Both the position numbers and the translations under genes were made by a program. Of a stretch of DNA of 64,000 bases, positions 1-10,989 are shown piece by piece. The stretch spans positions 310,001-374,000 of the forward strand of contig JAITYX010000046.1 in NCBI GenBank assembly GCA_021018815.1. The letters are read 5' to 3'. Source of the stretch: Talinum fruticosum (Eukaryota > Streptophyta > Magnoliopsida > Caryophyllales > Talinaceae). Numbering within the stretch: the stretch's first letter is position 1; every line of letters starts with the position of its first letter. Under the pieces are notes generated by a model. The model saw only the letters and a list, made by a program, of their open reading frames with translations. It did no database searches and was not told the origin of the DNA.

Positions 1-322
1 GGAAGGAATCAAGTTTATCAACTCCAAGTAAGGGTGGAAATGGTAAGATAAATTTTTTTTTTTAAAAAAGAAGTCATATTTCTTGTACACGTTTTCCAAC
101 CTATATTTTGTTTTGTTTGAACTTTAGTCCACTTTGATCTTGTCCATATGTTTTCATTGTAGATTCAATATGCTATTTAAATGCTTTTTTCACCTATATT
201 TAAATTATGTTCATTTAGATATTACCATATATGATTGCGGATTACGTGTTTTCAAATGTATCTATATGATTTTAATAGTTGACCATGAGATGCTAACAAT
301 TTTCCAATTTATCTAGTAGCCA

Positions 323-3276
323 ATGGCACCTAGCAAGCATTGGATGAGCCTTGTTGATGACCGGCTAAATCCATATTATGAAAAAGGTGTTAGGGAGTTT
401 ATAAAATATGCATTTTGTCGATTAGAAGATGAGACAAAGGTGATAAAATGCCCTTGTGTAAGATGTAAAATACAAATGAGCATCAATATTCTGGGAAATT
501 GTGGAAGATCATCTTATTGCATATGGGATTCTTCCAGGTTATACGTTCTGGTGTCATCATGGGGAAGTAGCAGGCGAGGATCAATTAGAGCCTAAGCTCG
601 AGTCTTTGTGTGAGTTTCATGGTGACAATGAAAATGAGCTTAATTAAATCGAAGCGGAAGAAAATGGAATTGATGATGAGTTTGATGCAATGTTAATAGA
701 GAGGTTTCATTTGGTCAATGATTTATGTAAAAATCATGTTGGTCCGGACTCATCCAAGAGTGTTGAGTTTGAACAAGAGCCTAATGATGAAGCAAAGAAA
801 TTTTAAAGGATATTAGAAGACTTACAACAACCTTTATATGATGGATGTAAGTGTTCTAAATTATCAATCGTTCCCAAGTTGCTTCATATTAAATCTGTTG
901 GTAGGTGGAGTAATGAGTCGTTTACAATGTTGGAGTTCTTAAAGAGTGAGTTGTTACCAATGGACTTAGTGTTACCCAATTCTTATTATGAAGCCAAAAA
1001 GATTGTTAAGGATTTTGGTCTTTCTTATGTAAGATTGATGCATTTGTGAACGATTGTATGTTGTTTTGGAAGGATGATCGAAATTAGATTTGTGTACATT
1101 ATGTCATGCCTCTATATATGAAAGGAGGATAAGCATATTGGAGAAACAAAGAGAAAGAGAAATGAAAAAAGGATACCAAGTAAAAATAACGTGTTATTTC
1201 CCTTTAAGACCAAGGCTTCAACGACTATTTATGTCTTTAAAGACGGCATCTAACATATGATGGCATCATGAACATCGTGCAAATAATGGCTTTTTAAGAC
1301 ATCTAGCGAGATGCTAAGGCACCGAAACACTTCGATGAGACACATAAGTCATTTGCTTTAGAGCCTCGTAATGTAAGACTCGATCTCATAAGTGATGGTT
1401 TCCAGCCTTTTTCAAATGCAGACTACATTATACAAGTATTTGGCCGATGATGCTTGTGTCATACAAGTATGCCACCTTCGATTTGCATAAAGAAGTCTGA
1501 TTTTATCTTTTCTATGATCATTCCTAGTCCGAGATGGCCCCGGAGATTGCATTGATGTTTATCTCCAAAAATTAATCGAAGAACTAAATGAGTTATGGGA
1601 ATTTGGGTTGGAGACATATGATGTATCAACAGGTAAAAATTTCAACATGTATGCCGCTTTGATTGTTACAATAAGTGATTTTCCAGCATATGAAATAGCA
1701 TATGGAATCTTATCTCGGTTGGAGCACAAAAGGAAAATTGGCATGTCCTTCTTGTCAAAAGGACACCTATTCTATCGGATTTTGTAATTCTTCTAAGCAA
1801 GCCTATATGAGCCATCGGAGATTTCTTCCAAATAAAAATAATTAGAGAAAAAAGATGGATTGGTTTCGAGATATAGAAATAAAAGAAGCTCCTGTGCCAT
1901 TATCGGGGATGATGTTCTTGAGCAAGTCAAAGACTTAGAAGGCATTACTCTATCAAAAGCTACACATGTAAATGTGAAACTCTCTCATGAACAAAGGGGA
2001 GATAATTGGAATAAAAAGAGCATATTTTTCAAGCTGCCCAATTGGAAAACCTTTTTGTTGAAGCTACGGTTTAGATGTCATGCATATTTAAAAAATGTGT
2101 GTGATATCATCCTCGGGACTATCATGAACATGAAGGGAAAGACCAAAGACAATGTGAAGTCTCGTTTTGATTTGCAAGCTATAAACATAAGGCCAGAATT
2201 GCACCCTCGCCAAAAGGGGAATACATTTGAGTTACCTCCTGCTTCGTACACCCTATCACAAAATCAAAAGCAAATATTGTGCGAGTTTCTAAAAGAGATA
2301 AAGGTTTCAAATGGATTCTCTTCTAACATATCTAGTTGTGTTAACTTTAAGGAGCTTAAAATCTCAGGTTTGAAAAGTCATGATTGTCATATCCTTATGC
2401 AACGATTACTTCCTTTGGTGTTACGAGTGGATATACCAACTAAGGAATTATGTGAAGCACTAGTTGAGCTATGCACATTTTTCTCAGTGTTGTGTGCTAA
2501 GGCATTGAGAGTTGAAGATCTAGAATAAATCAAAGCTCAAATTCGGAAACTCTTTCAAAACTCGAGGAATTATTACCTCCTGCATGTTGCAACATAATGT
2601 TACATTTGGTAATCCATTTACTAAATGTACGCCTACTTTATTTTAATTTATTTAATTCTTAGGTTGCAAAGTTGCACAAGGAGGGAAATTGTCCTTATGG
2701 TGTTGAAATGTTGTCATTAGCTTGTGGTCCAATTTCCTATGTGAAATCATTTAGTGGTTACATTACGAATAGATTTAGGTTTCACACTATAGATCGTGAC
2801 AAGGGCATAACAACACAAAATAAAGGCAAGTTAACTGAAGTAGTTATGTTTGAATATCTTGGTGGCAGCCATGCATTTTTTAGTTGTAATTGGTGGGATG
2901 TCCTTAAAGGAGTTGAAGAAGACAAATTCGATTTTGTAAGTGTTAACACCAAACGACATTTGATAACAAATGACCCATTTATATTGGCTAGCCAAACATC
3001 ACAATTGTTTTATGTTTCGACATTGCAAATAAAGGATAATGCGCTGTAATGAGATCACAACGACGAGATATATATGATTTGGAAATGGAAGCAACCGACA
3101 TAGATGGTGATCGCACTAATGGGTTGTACCAAGAAAATGAGTCATGTGATACTCACGTAGCGACGTCCATTTCATTTTCATTTGAATATATTCAGTATTT
3201 TACTTCTCACCAAATGACCGATCTAAAATCTGAGATAGTATACATACGTTCAGTTAAAAAGAAAAATATGCTATAG
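323..3276 (+). pseudogene. Decayed CACTA (TNP2-like) transposase
   Basis: Transposase of the En/Spm CACTA superfamily, a nuclear DDE enzyme that would cut and paste CACTA elements. Domains in order: 323-595 reads as the transposase-associated N-terminal zinc region (MAPSKHWM start, then CPCVRC). About 1140-1850 matches the Transposase_21 core in several frames (HFDETHKSFALEPRNVRL, then a WSTKGKLACPSC-like stretch). 1860-2528 is an open 222-residue stretch of DUF4218 type (KSHDCHILMQRLLP). 2672-3049 is DUF4216 type (GGSHAFFSCNWWDV, then NDPFILASQTSQLFYV). 3049-3276 is a C-terminal tail. In-frame stops and frameshifts lie between about 600 and 1850 and again near 2528-2670, where TTCTTAG just before the DUF4216 part could be a splice acceptor. 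The gene is dead as it stands. Domain identity is by eye from family knowledge. Confidence 0.8.
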
Positions 3277-4729
3277 GAAACGATATTGAAGACTCACTTA
3301 ATTTTTAGCAGTTTGTATGTTTAAGTTTTATGTGCATATTTGTTGGTCTCCGACGTATGGCTATTGAGTTAGTTGTTGATACTCCGAGTAGGTGACTTGT
3401 TGAGTTCTAGTATTTTGTTGCAACTTCGGTGCAGGTGTGAGGCTATAAACCTAGGGGAATAGGTGAGATTCAAATGGAATTTAGTTGAAATTTTTGTACA
3501 ATTCTCAACAAAATAGAAAACATCTCCATCACTTTAAATGAAAGCATTTGAACCAAACTTGAGGTCTTAATTAGCTTTAAGCCTCTAATAAAGGAGAGTT
3601 TACAAAAACTTCTACTTGTTAAGAAACTACGCAATTCTAGTTCAAAGTATACCCTTTGCAAGGACATTACAAAATAAAATGCTTGTGGCATTAATGCAGG
3701 GGGTTAGTTTTCTAAAACCCATTATGTACTACATATGATGAGTTTCTTCGATTGTTTATGTTGTTCATTATACAAAGGGTGTTCTCATTTGATATATACT
3801 TCTTGGGACTTAGTATATTGATGATTCTTAGGGTTACTAATTGGCTTTATTTTGGCTAGGATTTCCCTTTTGGAATTAAAACTTTATTTCTAGCATTTTA
3901 TTTACAATGCAAGATTCTCAATATTGTTTTGTGGTGCTATTTTGGCACTAAAATACTAAGATATACATAACTTTAGGAGCTGTTTTGGTAGTTAAGGTAG
4001 GGATGGCTCATAACGTTAGATAAGTGTACATATGTGACTATATTATCAATAGAATGTTAATTTTCTCGGGTAAGTATTGCAAGCACCCTCGTAGGTGTTT
4101 GTATTGTTCCTTGAGTAACTAAACATATATTTTTTTCTTATATATCTTCTTATTGACCTTTAATTTTTGAAATCATGCTTTATATTAAATGAAATTTTGA
4201 TGACTTAAATTCTTTTTACTTATACTTGGTTATAGGTTCCAAGATTTGGAAGATGGACAGGAACAATACAATTTTTTTAGGAAAAGGCATATATTATTTG
4301 GAAGAACACCGATCTTTTGTATTTTATAAAGAAACTAATCGGTTTGGAAGCTACCACCGGCTAGCTAACCTCCTATATATGGATTGGAACCTTTTTTGGT
4401 TTTGTATAGAAACTAATTAGTATAGAAGTGACGGCTTCGTAGCCTCATATAATCTTTTGGGGTTTTATATGGGTACAAATTAGTTTACAACTGAAGCTAA
4501 TTAATTAAGGCTTCTTAACTATGACTTTCTTCAAGTTTTCTATGATGGTAGTCTTGTACTATATTAGAGTGAACTTTGTATGTGATATCAAAATTGCACT
4601 TTTTCTTAAGTACATCATTTTATTTAGTGGAGGATACTACTAATGACAAGTGAATTTACAAAACTGTGGGAAAGGGAGTATTTCATTAACAACAATACTT
4701 CGAATCAAGAACTCTCTACTACGACAGGA
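3277..4729 (+). other. Non-coding 3' part of CACTA-1, with a Tekay-LTR-like patch
   Basis: I see no supported gene here. At about 3340-3510 the sequence resembles the 3' part of the Tekay LTRs at 38080-38230 and 43180-43310: same order of GTTGAG, GATACTCCGAG, GTGACTTGTTGAG, a pyrimidine-to-GCAGG stretch, then GAAATTTTT. It may be an LTR fragment carried inside the transposon. At 4250-4500 there are degenerate direct copies of a motif around GAAACTAAT. The rest is AT-rich and featureless by eye. Confidence 0.45.
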
Positions 4730-5031
4730 AAGTGGTTCATGACTACCTTTGTTATTTACGACGGGGCACAATATTTGTAAAAATGTTATATTATTAGCGA
4801 TAGGTAGATCTCATATAAATAGTTTCTAGTTACGACAGAAAACCGGCCCGTCACTAAAGATGTGATGATCTTTTACGATGAGGTTGTCGCTAAAGGTCTT
4901 TTGTGTGGGCTGCATCTACGACGGGATATTTGCACTGTCGTAAAAGGATTTTATGAAGGGATAATGGCTTTTCTACGACAGCTTGTCTACGACAACTTTT
5001 CCTATTGTAAAAGGGGGTTTTTCTTGTAGTG
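4730..5031 (+). repeat. CACTA-1 right subterminal repeats and terminal inverted repeat
   Basis: The motif TACGAC and its complement GTCGTA recur at about 4730-5010 (for example CTACTACGACAG, TTTACGACGGGG, AGTTACGACAG, CTACGACGGG, ACTGTCGTAAAAGG, CTACGACAGCTTGTCTACGAC). The terminus AAGGGGGTTTTTCTTGTAGTG closes at 5031. In CACTA elements such short repeats bind the element-encoded TNPA-like protein. That role here is inferred from the family. Confidence 0.8.
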
Positions 5032-6540
5032 ATTGTGCCGTCTAGATCTACTAAGGAATTGGACTACATGACTTTTAGTTTCTCGCCAAAAGTCTTCTTC
5101 TTCTAAGGGTGGTGTGCCCAAGAAGTCAACGTCATTGTCGGCACTATTGCTTTTCACTTTGTAGACGTCGTCTTTATCACTTACCCACAGCTCCTAGACT
5201 TCCGGATCAAAAGGAGGCAGGCTAAGATGTTGTTTAGACTCCTCAACATATTCGATAAAGATAAATGGGTCCCACCGACTTGGAGTGGGTTCGAGTGAAA
5301 ATAACTAAGGTGCCACTAAAAGGATTTTTGTTGCTGTTTGGTTTTTAGGCAGCCTTAGGTAAAGGGAGTTGGCCATTTTGAAACATGCTTTCTAGTTTGT
5401 TCTTCAATGTCCAACACTCGTTATGTATCATGTCTTCGTGCACGATGATATTTGCAAAACATGCCTACGTCCCAGCTTTTAGACTGTTTCGTGGTTTCGA
5501 TTCTCGCTCTAATGAGTGGCAATTCTATATTTCCCTTTTCCAAGACACGGTCAAGGGCTTTAGTATAGGTAGTATTAATATGAGTGTAGTTAGTATACCT
5601 GTTGAGGGTATTAACATCCGCACCCCTGCTAGTATTGCCTGTATTGGAGGTTTTCTTATCTTTGGAATGATAATTACCCTTATATCCTGTCACGACTTTT
5701 ATAGTTGCGGTAGATAGTTTCGCTTCTATCAGGAAGCTAGCATCTCTAAGGGTTGAAAAGTTCATCATGCGTAGGAATTTGAGGTGCTTATTGTAATTAT
5801 GATGATCTTGACTTGGTCTTTCTCGGTGGGTCGGTCAACCATGTGGGCAACCTTTGCTCTCCATCTAGTGAGGAAGTTTGTGAAGCTCTCTTCCTCACCT
5901 TGTTTGATAAATTCCAAGTCTCTAAGGGTAACAAGCACATCGGTGTTATAGGAGTATTGATGAAGGAAATCCTTGGATAGATCGGTCAAGTTAGCGACCT
6001 TGCGTGGGTCAACTTCATTATACCACTTCATTACGTCGGTATTGAATGTCCATGGGAAGATGTTGTGGTAAGTGTCTTCTGTAATGTTCTTAAGATTCAT
6101 TGCTCCCAAGAAGTTATGAACGTGACGATGGGGATTCTCGGAACCTTTGAACTTGATATCGAGCACGGTAAACTTTGGAGGTAGTTTAGCCTTAAGGATT
6201 AAAGTGAATCCCTTATGATCAAAGTAATGATTACTAAACATAGATGACTCCCTTAACATCTGTTCTATTTGATCTACACGTGGATTAGGCTATGGTTTGG
6301 ATTCACGCTTGGGGATTTGTGTTTAGGACTATCCGGAGGAGACAAGCTAGGTGGAGGTGGAGGACCTCTTCTCACACGTTCAACTTCCCCATCTCTCTTA
6401 CTGTCCTCAATAGCCTTTATAATAGTTTTAAGATCCCTTGATATAGATAATATCTTCTCGTCTTGATCATTTATTCTGGTTTCCACCTTGGCGAAGTTCT
6501 CATTAAGTAAAGCCGCTTTAAGAGACTCGCTCTAGGTTTA
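5032..6540 (-). pseudogene. gag: Decayed Tat-type gag with start of gag-pol linker (element A)
   Basis: Capsid/nucleocapsid polyprotein of a Ty3/gypsy element. The N-terminal part (6486-6274) is charged, then a proline run (GPPPPPSLSPP). The 164-residue stretch 6259-5765 is the retrotransposon gag core: KFKGSENPHRHVHNFLGAMN, WTFNTDVMKWYNEVDP, FLHQYSYNTD and WRAKVAHMVDRPTEKDQV. A frameshift near 5766 moves to 5768-5421, containing a nucleocapsid-like CKYHRARRHDT, a C-H-H-C variant of the zinc knuckle with the last Cys lost here. The frame then breaks again; 5300-5032 still aligns with element B at about 23650-23870. Several stops make it non-functional. Element B carries the same order, which supports the assignment. 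Confidence 0.8.
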
Positions 6541-7813
6541 AATCCATTGAAAGGGAACTCTTTCTAGGTACTCGTCTTACGACGGAGAGTAGATTGAACC
6601 GGTGTGGTGTGCACAGAAACTTGTCACACCTGTAAAGACAATGGAGTAGAATGAAAAGAAGATGTGCTGGACTCTTTAGTGAGGCGTTCTAATCTTTTGA
6701 GAGAAGACCACTTTTGGGAGGAAGGAACTTAAATGCAAGACCTGAAGAGACTAAGGATGCTTTTATTTGGATGCACATAAAGAGCACGATGATGAGAAAG
6801 AATGATGTATGACTTAGTTTGACATTATTCTATAATTTGGCTAATGAATGATTGATCCCTAATCCGAGATGGATTTAGTTCGGCTAATGAAAATGCAAAA
6901 TGGACTCACCTAATATGAGATGAATTTGATTTGGCTAATGCAAATGCAAAATGAACTCATCTAATATGAGATGAATTTGATTTCGCTAATGAAAATGCAA
7001 AATGGACTCACCTAATAAGAGATGAATTTGATTTGGCTAATGCAAATTCAAAATGGAAAATGGGAATGTGAAAAATAAAATAAAGGGAAAGAAAAGTCGG
7101 AAAGATAAACTAATTGATCAAAAGATAGAGGGAACATTGGCAACACCCTTCCGGATTGACAGCAGTAACTCCCTGAACCGCCTAAAGAAAATTTTAGAAT
7201 GAATCGGGAGTGCAAATAATGGACTAACCCTAGTAGGAAAAAGGTCTTTTGAGTTTTCTCTAAAGACTCTAGGAATTTTATTAAAGTGTTTTATTTACAA
7301 CCATGCAAGATCTAATCAGCACTCCTTACCTATTCCTAAAGGCTCGCAAGTCAAGGATTAAATCTAAAAGACGCACATTCATTCAAGCATGCAAATGAAG
7401 TCACGGGACCACTTAGTAGTCAAAAGAGTTGTATGGTCAAAAGAGGTTTATACTAGGTCAGATACATGGTGACTCATAATCCGAGGATTTGGTCTCCGTG
7501 TAGCGCACGGCAAGAGAAAAGTCCAGAATCCTCAATGCCTCTCGATGAACCAAACGATTTCAATCAAAAGCGCGTGCTATGAGGGAAGAGGGACCATTTC
7601 CATTGGCAATCAAGCCTAGTTAAGGTCACCTAATATTCAGTGGGAGCCTCATTCCGTAAGGGTTAAACAGGGGTAAAATAAATTTTCCTAGGGGTCCAAA
7701 ATAATATTTAAACTATGATCAAAGGTTGCTAAATGCGGGATGCCTAATGCAAGCACATTATAAAATATACTACTCAGCTTTTCAAGTTTTGCTCTCTTAA
7801 TAAAAAATCACTA
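6541..7813 (-). other. Leader of Tat element A
   Basis: Between primer site and gag lies about 1.3 kb without a supported ORF. Its primer-site-proximal half shares short blocks with the leaders of B (20975-22490) and E (27526-28800), such as the stretch around 7600-7620 (GGCAATCAAGCCTAGT). Its gag-proximal half carries the tandem array at 6860-7075. Confidence 0.6.
6860..7075 (-). repeat. Tandem array in the leader of Tat element A (period about 51-52 bp)
   Basis: Plus-strand units start at CTAATCCGAGATGGATTT, CTAATATGAGATGAATTT (twice) and CTAATAAGAGATGAATTT, with successive starts about 51-52 bp apart. Each unit runs through GGCTAATGnAAATGCAAAATG and ends in nACTCA. On the minus (element) strand the unit reads TGAGTCCATTTTGCATT ... 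AGCC ... AAATTCATCTC, the same unit as in elements B and E. Confidence 0.85.
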
Positions 7814-7831
7814 TCCCCTGTGGAGTCGCCA
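7814..7831 (-). other. Primer binding site of Tat element A (tRNA-Arg type)
   Basis: The minus strand reads TGGCGACTCCACAGGGGA directly after the LTR end CTACA plus one base. It complements the 3' end of plant tRNA-Arg (CCCCAGCGGAGTCG plus CCA, from general knowledge) with two mismatches. This marks the start of reverse transcription and fixes the element orientation. Confidence 0.8.
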
Positions 7832-7832
7832 T

Positions 7833-9050
7833 TGTAGCAACCACGATCGGCGGTACCGCACCGAGCTTCCGATGAATGGTTGACGTAGGATTTAGACATC
7901 TTTTTATTTTTAAAGAGACAAGATGATTTTGAAGATGGTTTTAGAAGTTTATTTTAGAAAGTGGAGATGAACCTTTTATTATAATTTTCGACTTTTATTA
8001 AATCTAATTTAAAGCGAATTAGGCAAAGTTTGAATGACAATTTTATTAATTAGTTTATTTTAGCAAATTACTTTCAAGAATTCCCAGGATATTATCTCCT
8101 AATTGAAGAATAAAATGATTAGAAATTAGGGTTCTGTCGTGAGGATTTAGGGATAGACTGGTATGAAAACACTACTTTGGAACCAAGCCTCGGCCATTGA
8201 CCACCCTAGTGCAGAGCTACCGCACTCGGCGGTCACGGGCGCTGGCCGAGGGCTTGGGCTGAAACAGTCGGTCTCAGCCTACGGCCTGGCAGGCGGATCC
8301 ATATAATCGGAAAATAATCGGAAAATAAAATTTTTTAATAAGAATCGGAAAATAATCAAGATGCATTTTTAATAAGAATAAAGTAAAAAGGGGAGTCGCT
8401 AGTTAGTTTTTAGGAGACAAAAAAACAAAATAAAAAATTGCTCTTCGGATCATAGTATGGGAAAACAAAGATTAGAAAAGGCTACAAGTGACTCCATCGG
8501 TCTTTGAACCGAGAATCGGATTCGGGAGAGAGGGTACGAAACATAGGAAAACCCTTCCATTACACCTGTTCGAAGATGGCCATTACTAATTTTAATAGTA
8601 TACTAAAAATAAGAGCCAAACTCAAGCACTCGACATGCTAAATGAAAACAAAAGCAACTAAACATCACTAAAGGAAAGCGGTAAAGAAAGTAGTAAAGAA
8701 AGTAATAAAGAAAGCGGAAAAGCAAAATAGAAAACTAAAAGATTACATCAGTCAAGGAGGAATTAAAAAAATGATTACATCTCTTGAATCCACAATACGG
8801 AAAAAGATAAATAAAACATACATTAAATAAGCGTTTGAAGGCCGAATGATTGCCTTCGGGTTGTCCCACCTTCATCGATCCGGATCTCTATACTAGATCT
8901 CTTGATGCGGCGGTGAAAAATCCAAGAAAGGAGAGTTCTTTTATGAATTTTGAAAAGATAAGTTTATGAGGGAGAATGATCAGCTGAATTAATGCTCACA
9001 TATCGGAATAACAGAATATTCATTAGCTCATTGCAAGGATTAAGTGGCAA
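7833..9050 (-). repeat. 5' LTR of Tat element A, distal end truncated
   Basis: The minus strand ends in GGTTGCTACA before the primer site. The block near 8840-8905 (GGTGGGACAACC and GCCTTCAAACG on the minus strand) aligns with LTR C at 14580-14620. The block near 9005-9045 aligns weakly with C around 14410-14445. Beyond about 9050 the sequence turns into CACTA-2 coding sequence, so the LTR start (TGTAGACACC in C) is missing. Confidence 0.65.
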
Positions 9051-9059
9051 ATTGTTAAA

Positions 9060-10189
9060 AGAGAAGGTATTTAGGCTGAAAGTGGCAGGGTGCTTATTCC
9101 TAGCCCCGAAGTGCTCAACTACTCCCCCCACCGACGGCTCAAACACAACTAGGATGGTCAGCTCTTGCTAGGACCAAAGCTAGCTTGTCCCTCCTCACGG
9201 TGATGTCGGCGACGTTTGAAGTCGATGTTTGTGACAAAGAGTCCTGTAAGAAGGATATAAATTATCATTTGACAATTCATGATATTAAAACTAATAAGTT
9301 CTCAACATAAATAAAGGAAATAGTCAAAAAACTATAGAGTCACTCCATAATAGATTCTACTTCGGTTGTAGTGAAGGTTCATCCTTTCTTTTTTTCTTCC
9401 TTTCACCCATAGGTCGTCCGTCTCGATATTGAGCTGCGATGTATCTCCGATGGAACCTTCATCGGATGCACTTTGAAGTTGTTTAAGTTTTTCTTGTACT
9501 TCTTCTCTTCCAACATCGCGTATCCCCCACGAGACATCACATGGGGATACACATTGTTCTTAATTGTTTTCCGATTGGCTTCACCTATTGCCTACGGAAG
9601 TAATTAAGAAAATAAAAATATCAAGTACATAAGACTTAAATTGAAAATAGATAACAAATGATGATAAATTACCATGTATTTCGGAGAGGACACATAGGTC
9701 CTCCAGTCCTCCTCGGTGATGAAGTTGTAGACCTCCCATGGTCTACTTGTCTTGTTTTATCTCCTTTGTTTTGTAGATCCATACAACGGTAATGCGATAT
9801 TTGAAGTTTCTAAACTTTTCTATCGTCGACATAAGTGTCTTGGGTTTTGCCAAGGAGATGCCGGATTCTTTAACGTCCAAGATGAACATTTTCCGAAACA
9901 CAAGAACGACATGCATTAGTACATGTATATTAACCATTAATAAGTTGCAATACTAAGTCGAGATGTACTGCATCTACCTTAAAATCATTCCAAAGGCTGT
10001 CCTTATTGGAATTGGGGAGTGTGCCCCAACTTCGTAGTGGATATTCCTATATGTGCGGGTTGCCGCTCCAACATAACTCATAACGCGAGCTCTGTGATCA
10101 CCTACGACATTTCCGTGCCTATCAAATTCCACCCATGGAAGGAGAGTTGGATCATCTCTACTTTGGACCAATTTCTCTTTGTTCATCAT
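9060..10189 (-). pseudogene. Transposase_24-like CACTA gene with an intact intron
   Basis: The predicted product resembles the plant Ptta/En/Spm family (Transposase_24), an accessory protein of CACTA elements whose function is not well defined. 10189-9980: 70 residues ending GMILR, with LPWVEFDRHGNVVGDHRARV and ATRTYRNIHYE. 9937-9673: KFRNFKYRITVVWIYKTKE, then TSRPWEVYNFITEEDWRTYV. At 9672 the minus strand reads CATG|GTAATT and at 9592 CCGTAG|GC, giving an 81-bp intron. The next exon has ANRKTIKNNVYPHVMSRGGY. Further on, about 9230-9060 encodes a C-terminal stretch near ADHPSCV...VGG..EHFG with one stop. Another splice donor (AAG|GTAGAT) lies at 9977. The start codon is uncertain. Confidence 0.6.
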
Positions 10190-10989
10190 TGTTCATCCCC
10201 TCAATTTTTTTTACTTTGGGAAGAATCCATTTTATACTACAAATAATTATACAATTCTTGAAGATTTGTACTCCACAAATATCAATTATACAACTCTTTA
10301 AGGTTCGGTTATATCATATATGCCCTTTTATCACATCGAGGGATCAACACAAGGAAACTAAGTAATCCTGAACTAAAAGCAACAAACTAGGTCAAAAAAT
10401 GATGTAACTATATAAAACTAGATATCATATGAGTTTAATTCATATTAGTGCACCCAATACGAGGCCATGAGGGCTATGACGATAAAGGTGATGGAGACAG
10501 TCTTACCATGGCCATAGGGAAGCTTTAGCATTCAACAATGTATGTGTTTCAACTCAAGGTATAAGTTTAGAAAAATTCCTAGGACCTTGCTTAAGCCGAC
10601 AATAACGATTCCGTTAAGGACCAAGATTGAAGCCCCTAAACACTAACAATAATTTGTCGAGTTTAATTATGTTGAGCGAGTGTTTAATTACACCATTAAC
10701 GACCATAAAGCATACCACATTTACACATTTCATTTACAAAATAAGAGATGGATATATAAGTTACATACCAACCAACGAGAGTGAGAGAGAGGGTGCAAGT
10801 GACAACTAGAAACCGCAGAGAAAAGCGATAGTAGTGCGAGTGAGTGGGAGGCATGTTGGAAACCACCGACAACAGTAAGGAGACAGCAGAGAGAGTGAGT
10901 GGGTGTAACTAAAAACCGCAGCAGCGAGAGAATTAAGTGAGAGTGAGTGGGGAGACTGAAAGTAAGAGTGGGAGCGGCCGATGGAGGAG
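10190..10989 (-). other. Upstream region of the CACTA-2 gene
   Basis: No supported ORF. The short open stretches on either strand have no recognisable domain. On the minus strand this should be the leader between the terminal repeats and the first exon. Confidence 0.4.

Larger units (their letters stand above)
1..5031 (+). mobile_element. CACTA-1: En/Spm-type DNA transposon, left end outside the window
   Basis: The element carries a decayed TNP2-like transposase gene on the plus strand followed by a non-coding tail. It ends at 5031 with TTTTTCTTGTAGTG, whose reverse complement begins CACTACAAGAAAAA, the usual terminus of plant CACTA elements. The last 300 bp hold repeated TACGAC/GTCGTA motifs, as expected of CACTA subterminal regions. 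The sequence from 5032 is minus-strand Tat gag-pol, so the transposon appears to have inserted into element A. The 3-bp duplication expected would be ATT (5032-5034) or similar, but the left flank is not visible. Bases 1-322 hold no recognisable coding sequence and may be 5' leader or intron. Confidence is high for the family, moderate for the extent. Confidence 0.8.
5032..9050 (-). mobile_element. Tat element A: Ty3/gypsy retrotransposon, 3' part missing
   Basis: Read on the minus strand: LTR (truncated, about 9050 to 7833), primer site (7831-7814), long leader with a tandem array (7813-6541), gag (6540-5300) and the start of the pol-side linker (5300-5032), which stops dead at the CACTA-1 terminus. 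Gag, leader layout and the tRNA-Arg primer site match elements B and E, so all belong to one Tat family. Protease, RT and integrase are not present; they would lie to the left of the CACTA, outside the window. The distal LTR boundary with CACTA-2 is approximate. Confidence 0.75.

Noticed and set aside
134..316. Short Cys/Phe/Ile-rich frame at the window start
   Set aside because: AT-rich sequence upstream of the transposase ATG, no domain, likely leader or intron.
5385..5717. Plus-strand 110-residue frame
   Set aside because: It overlaps minus-strand gag of Tat element A, which has recognisable motifs; the plus frame has none.
6860..7075. Possible CRISPR-like array (regular 50-bp units)
   Set aside because: Units are contiguous, degenerate direct repeats without unique spacers, in a plant retrotransposon leader.
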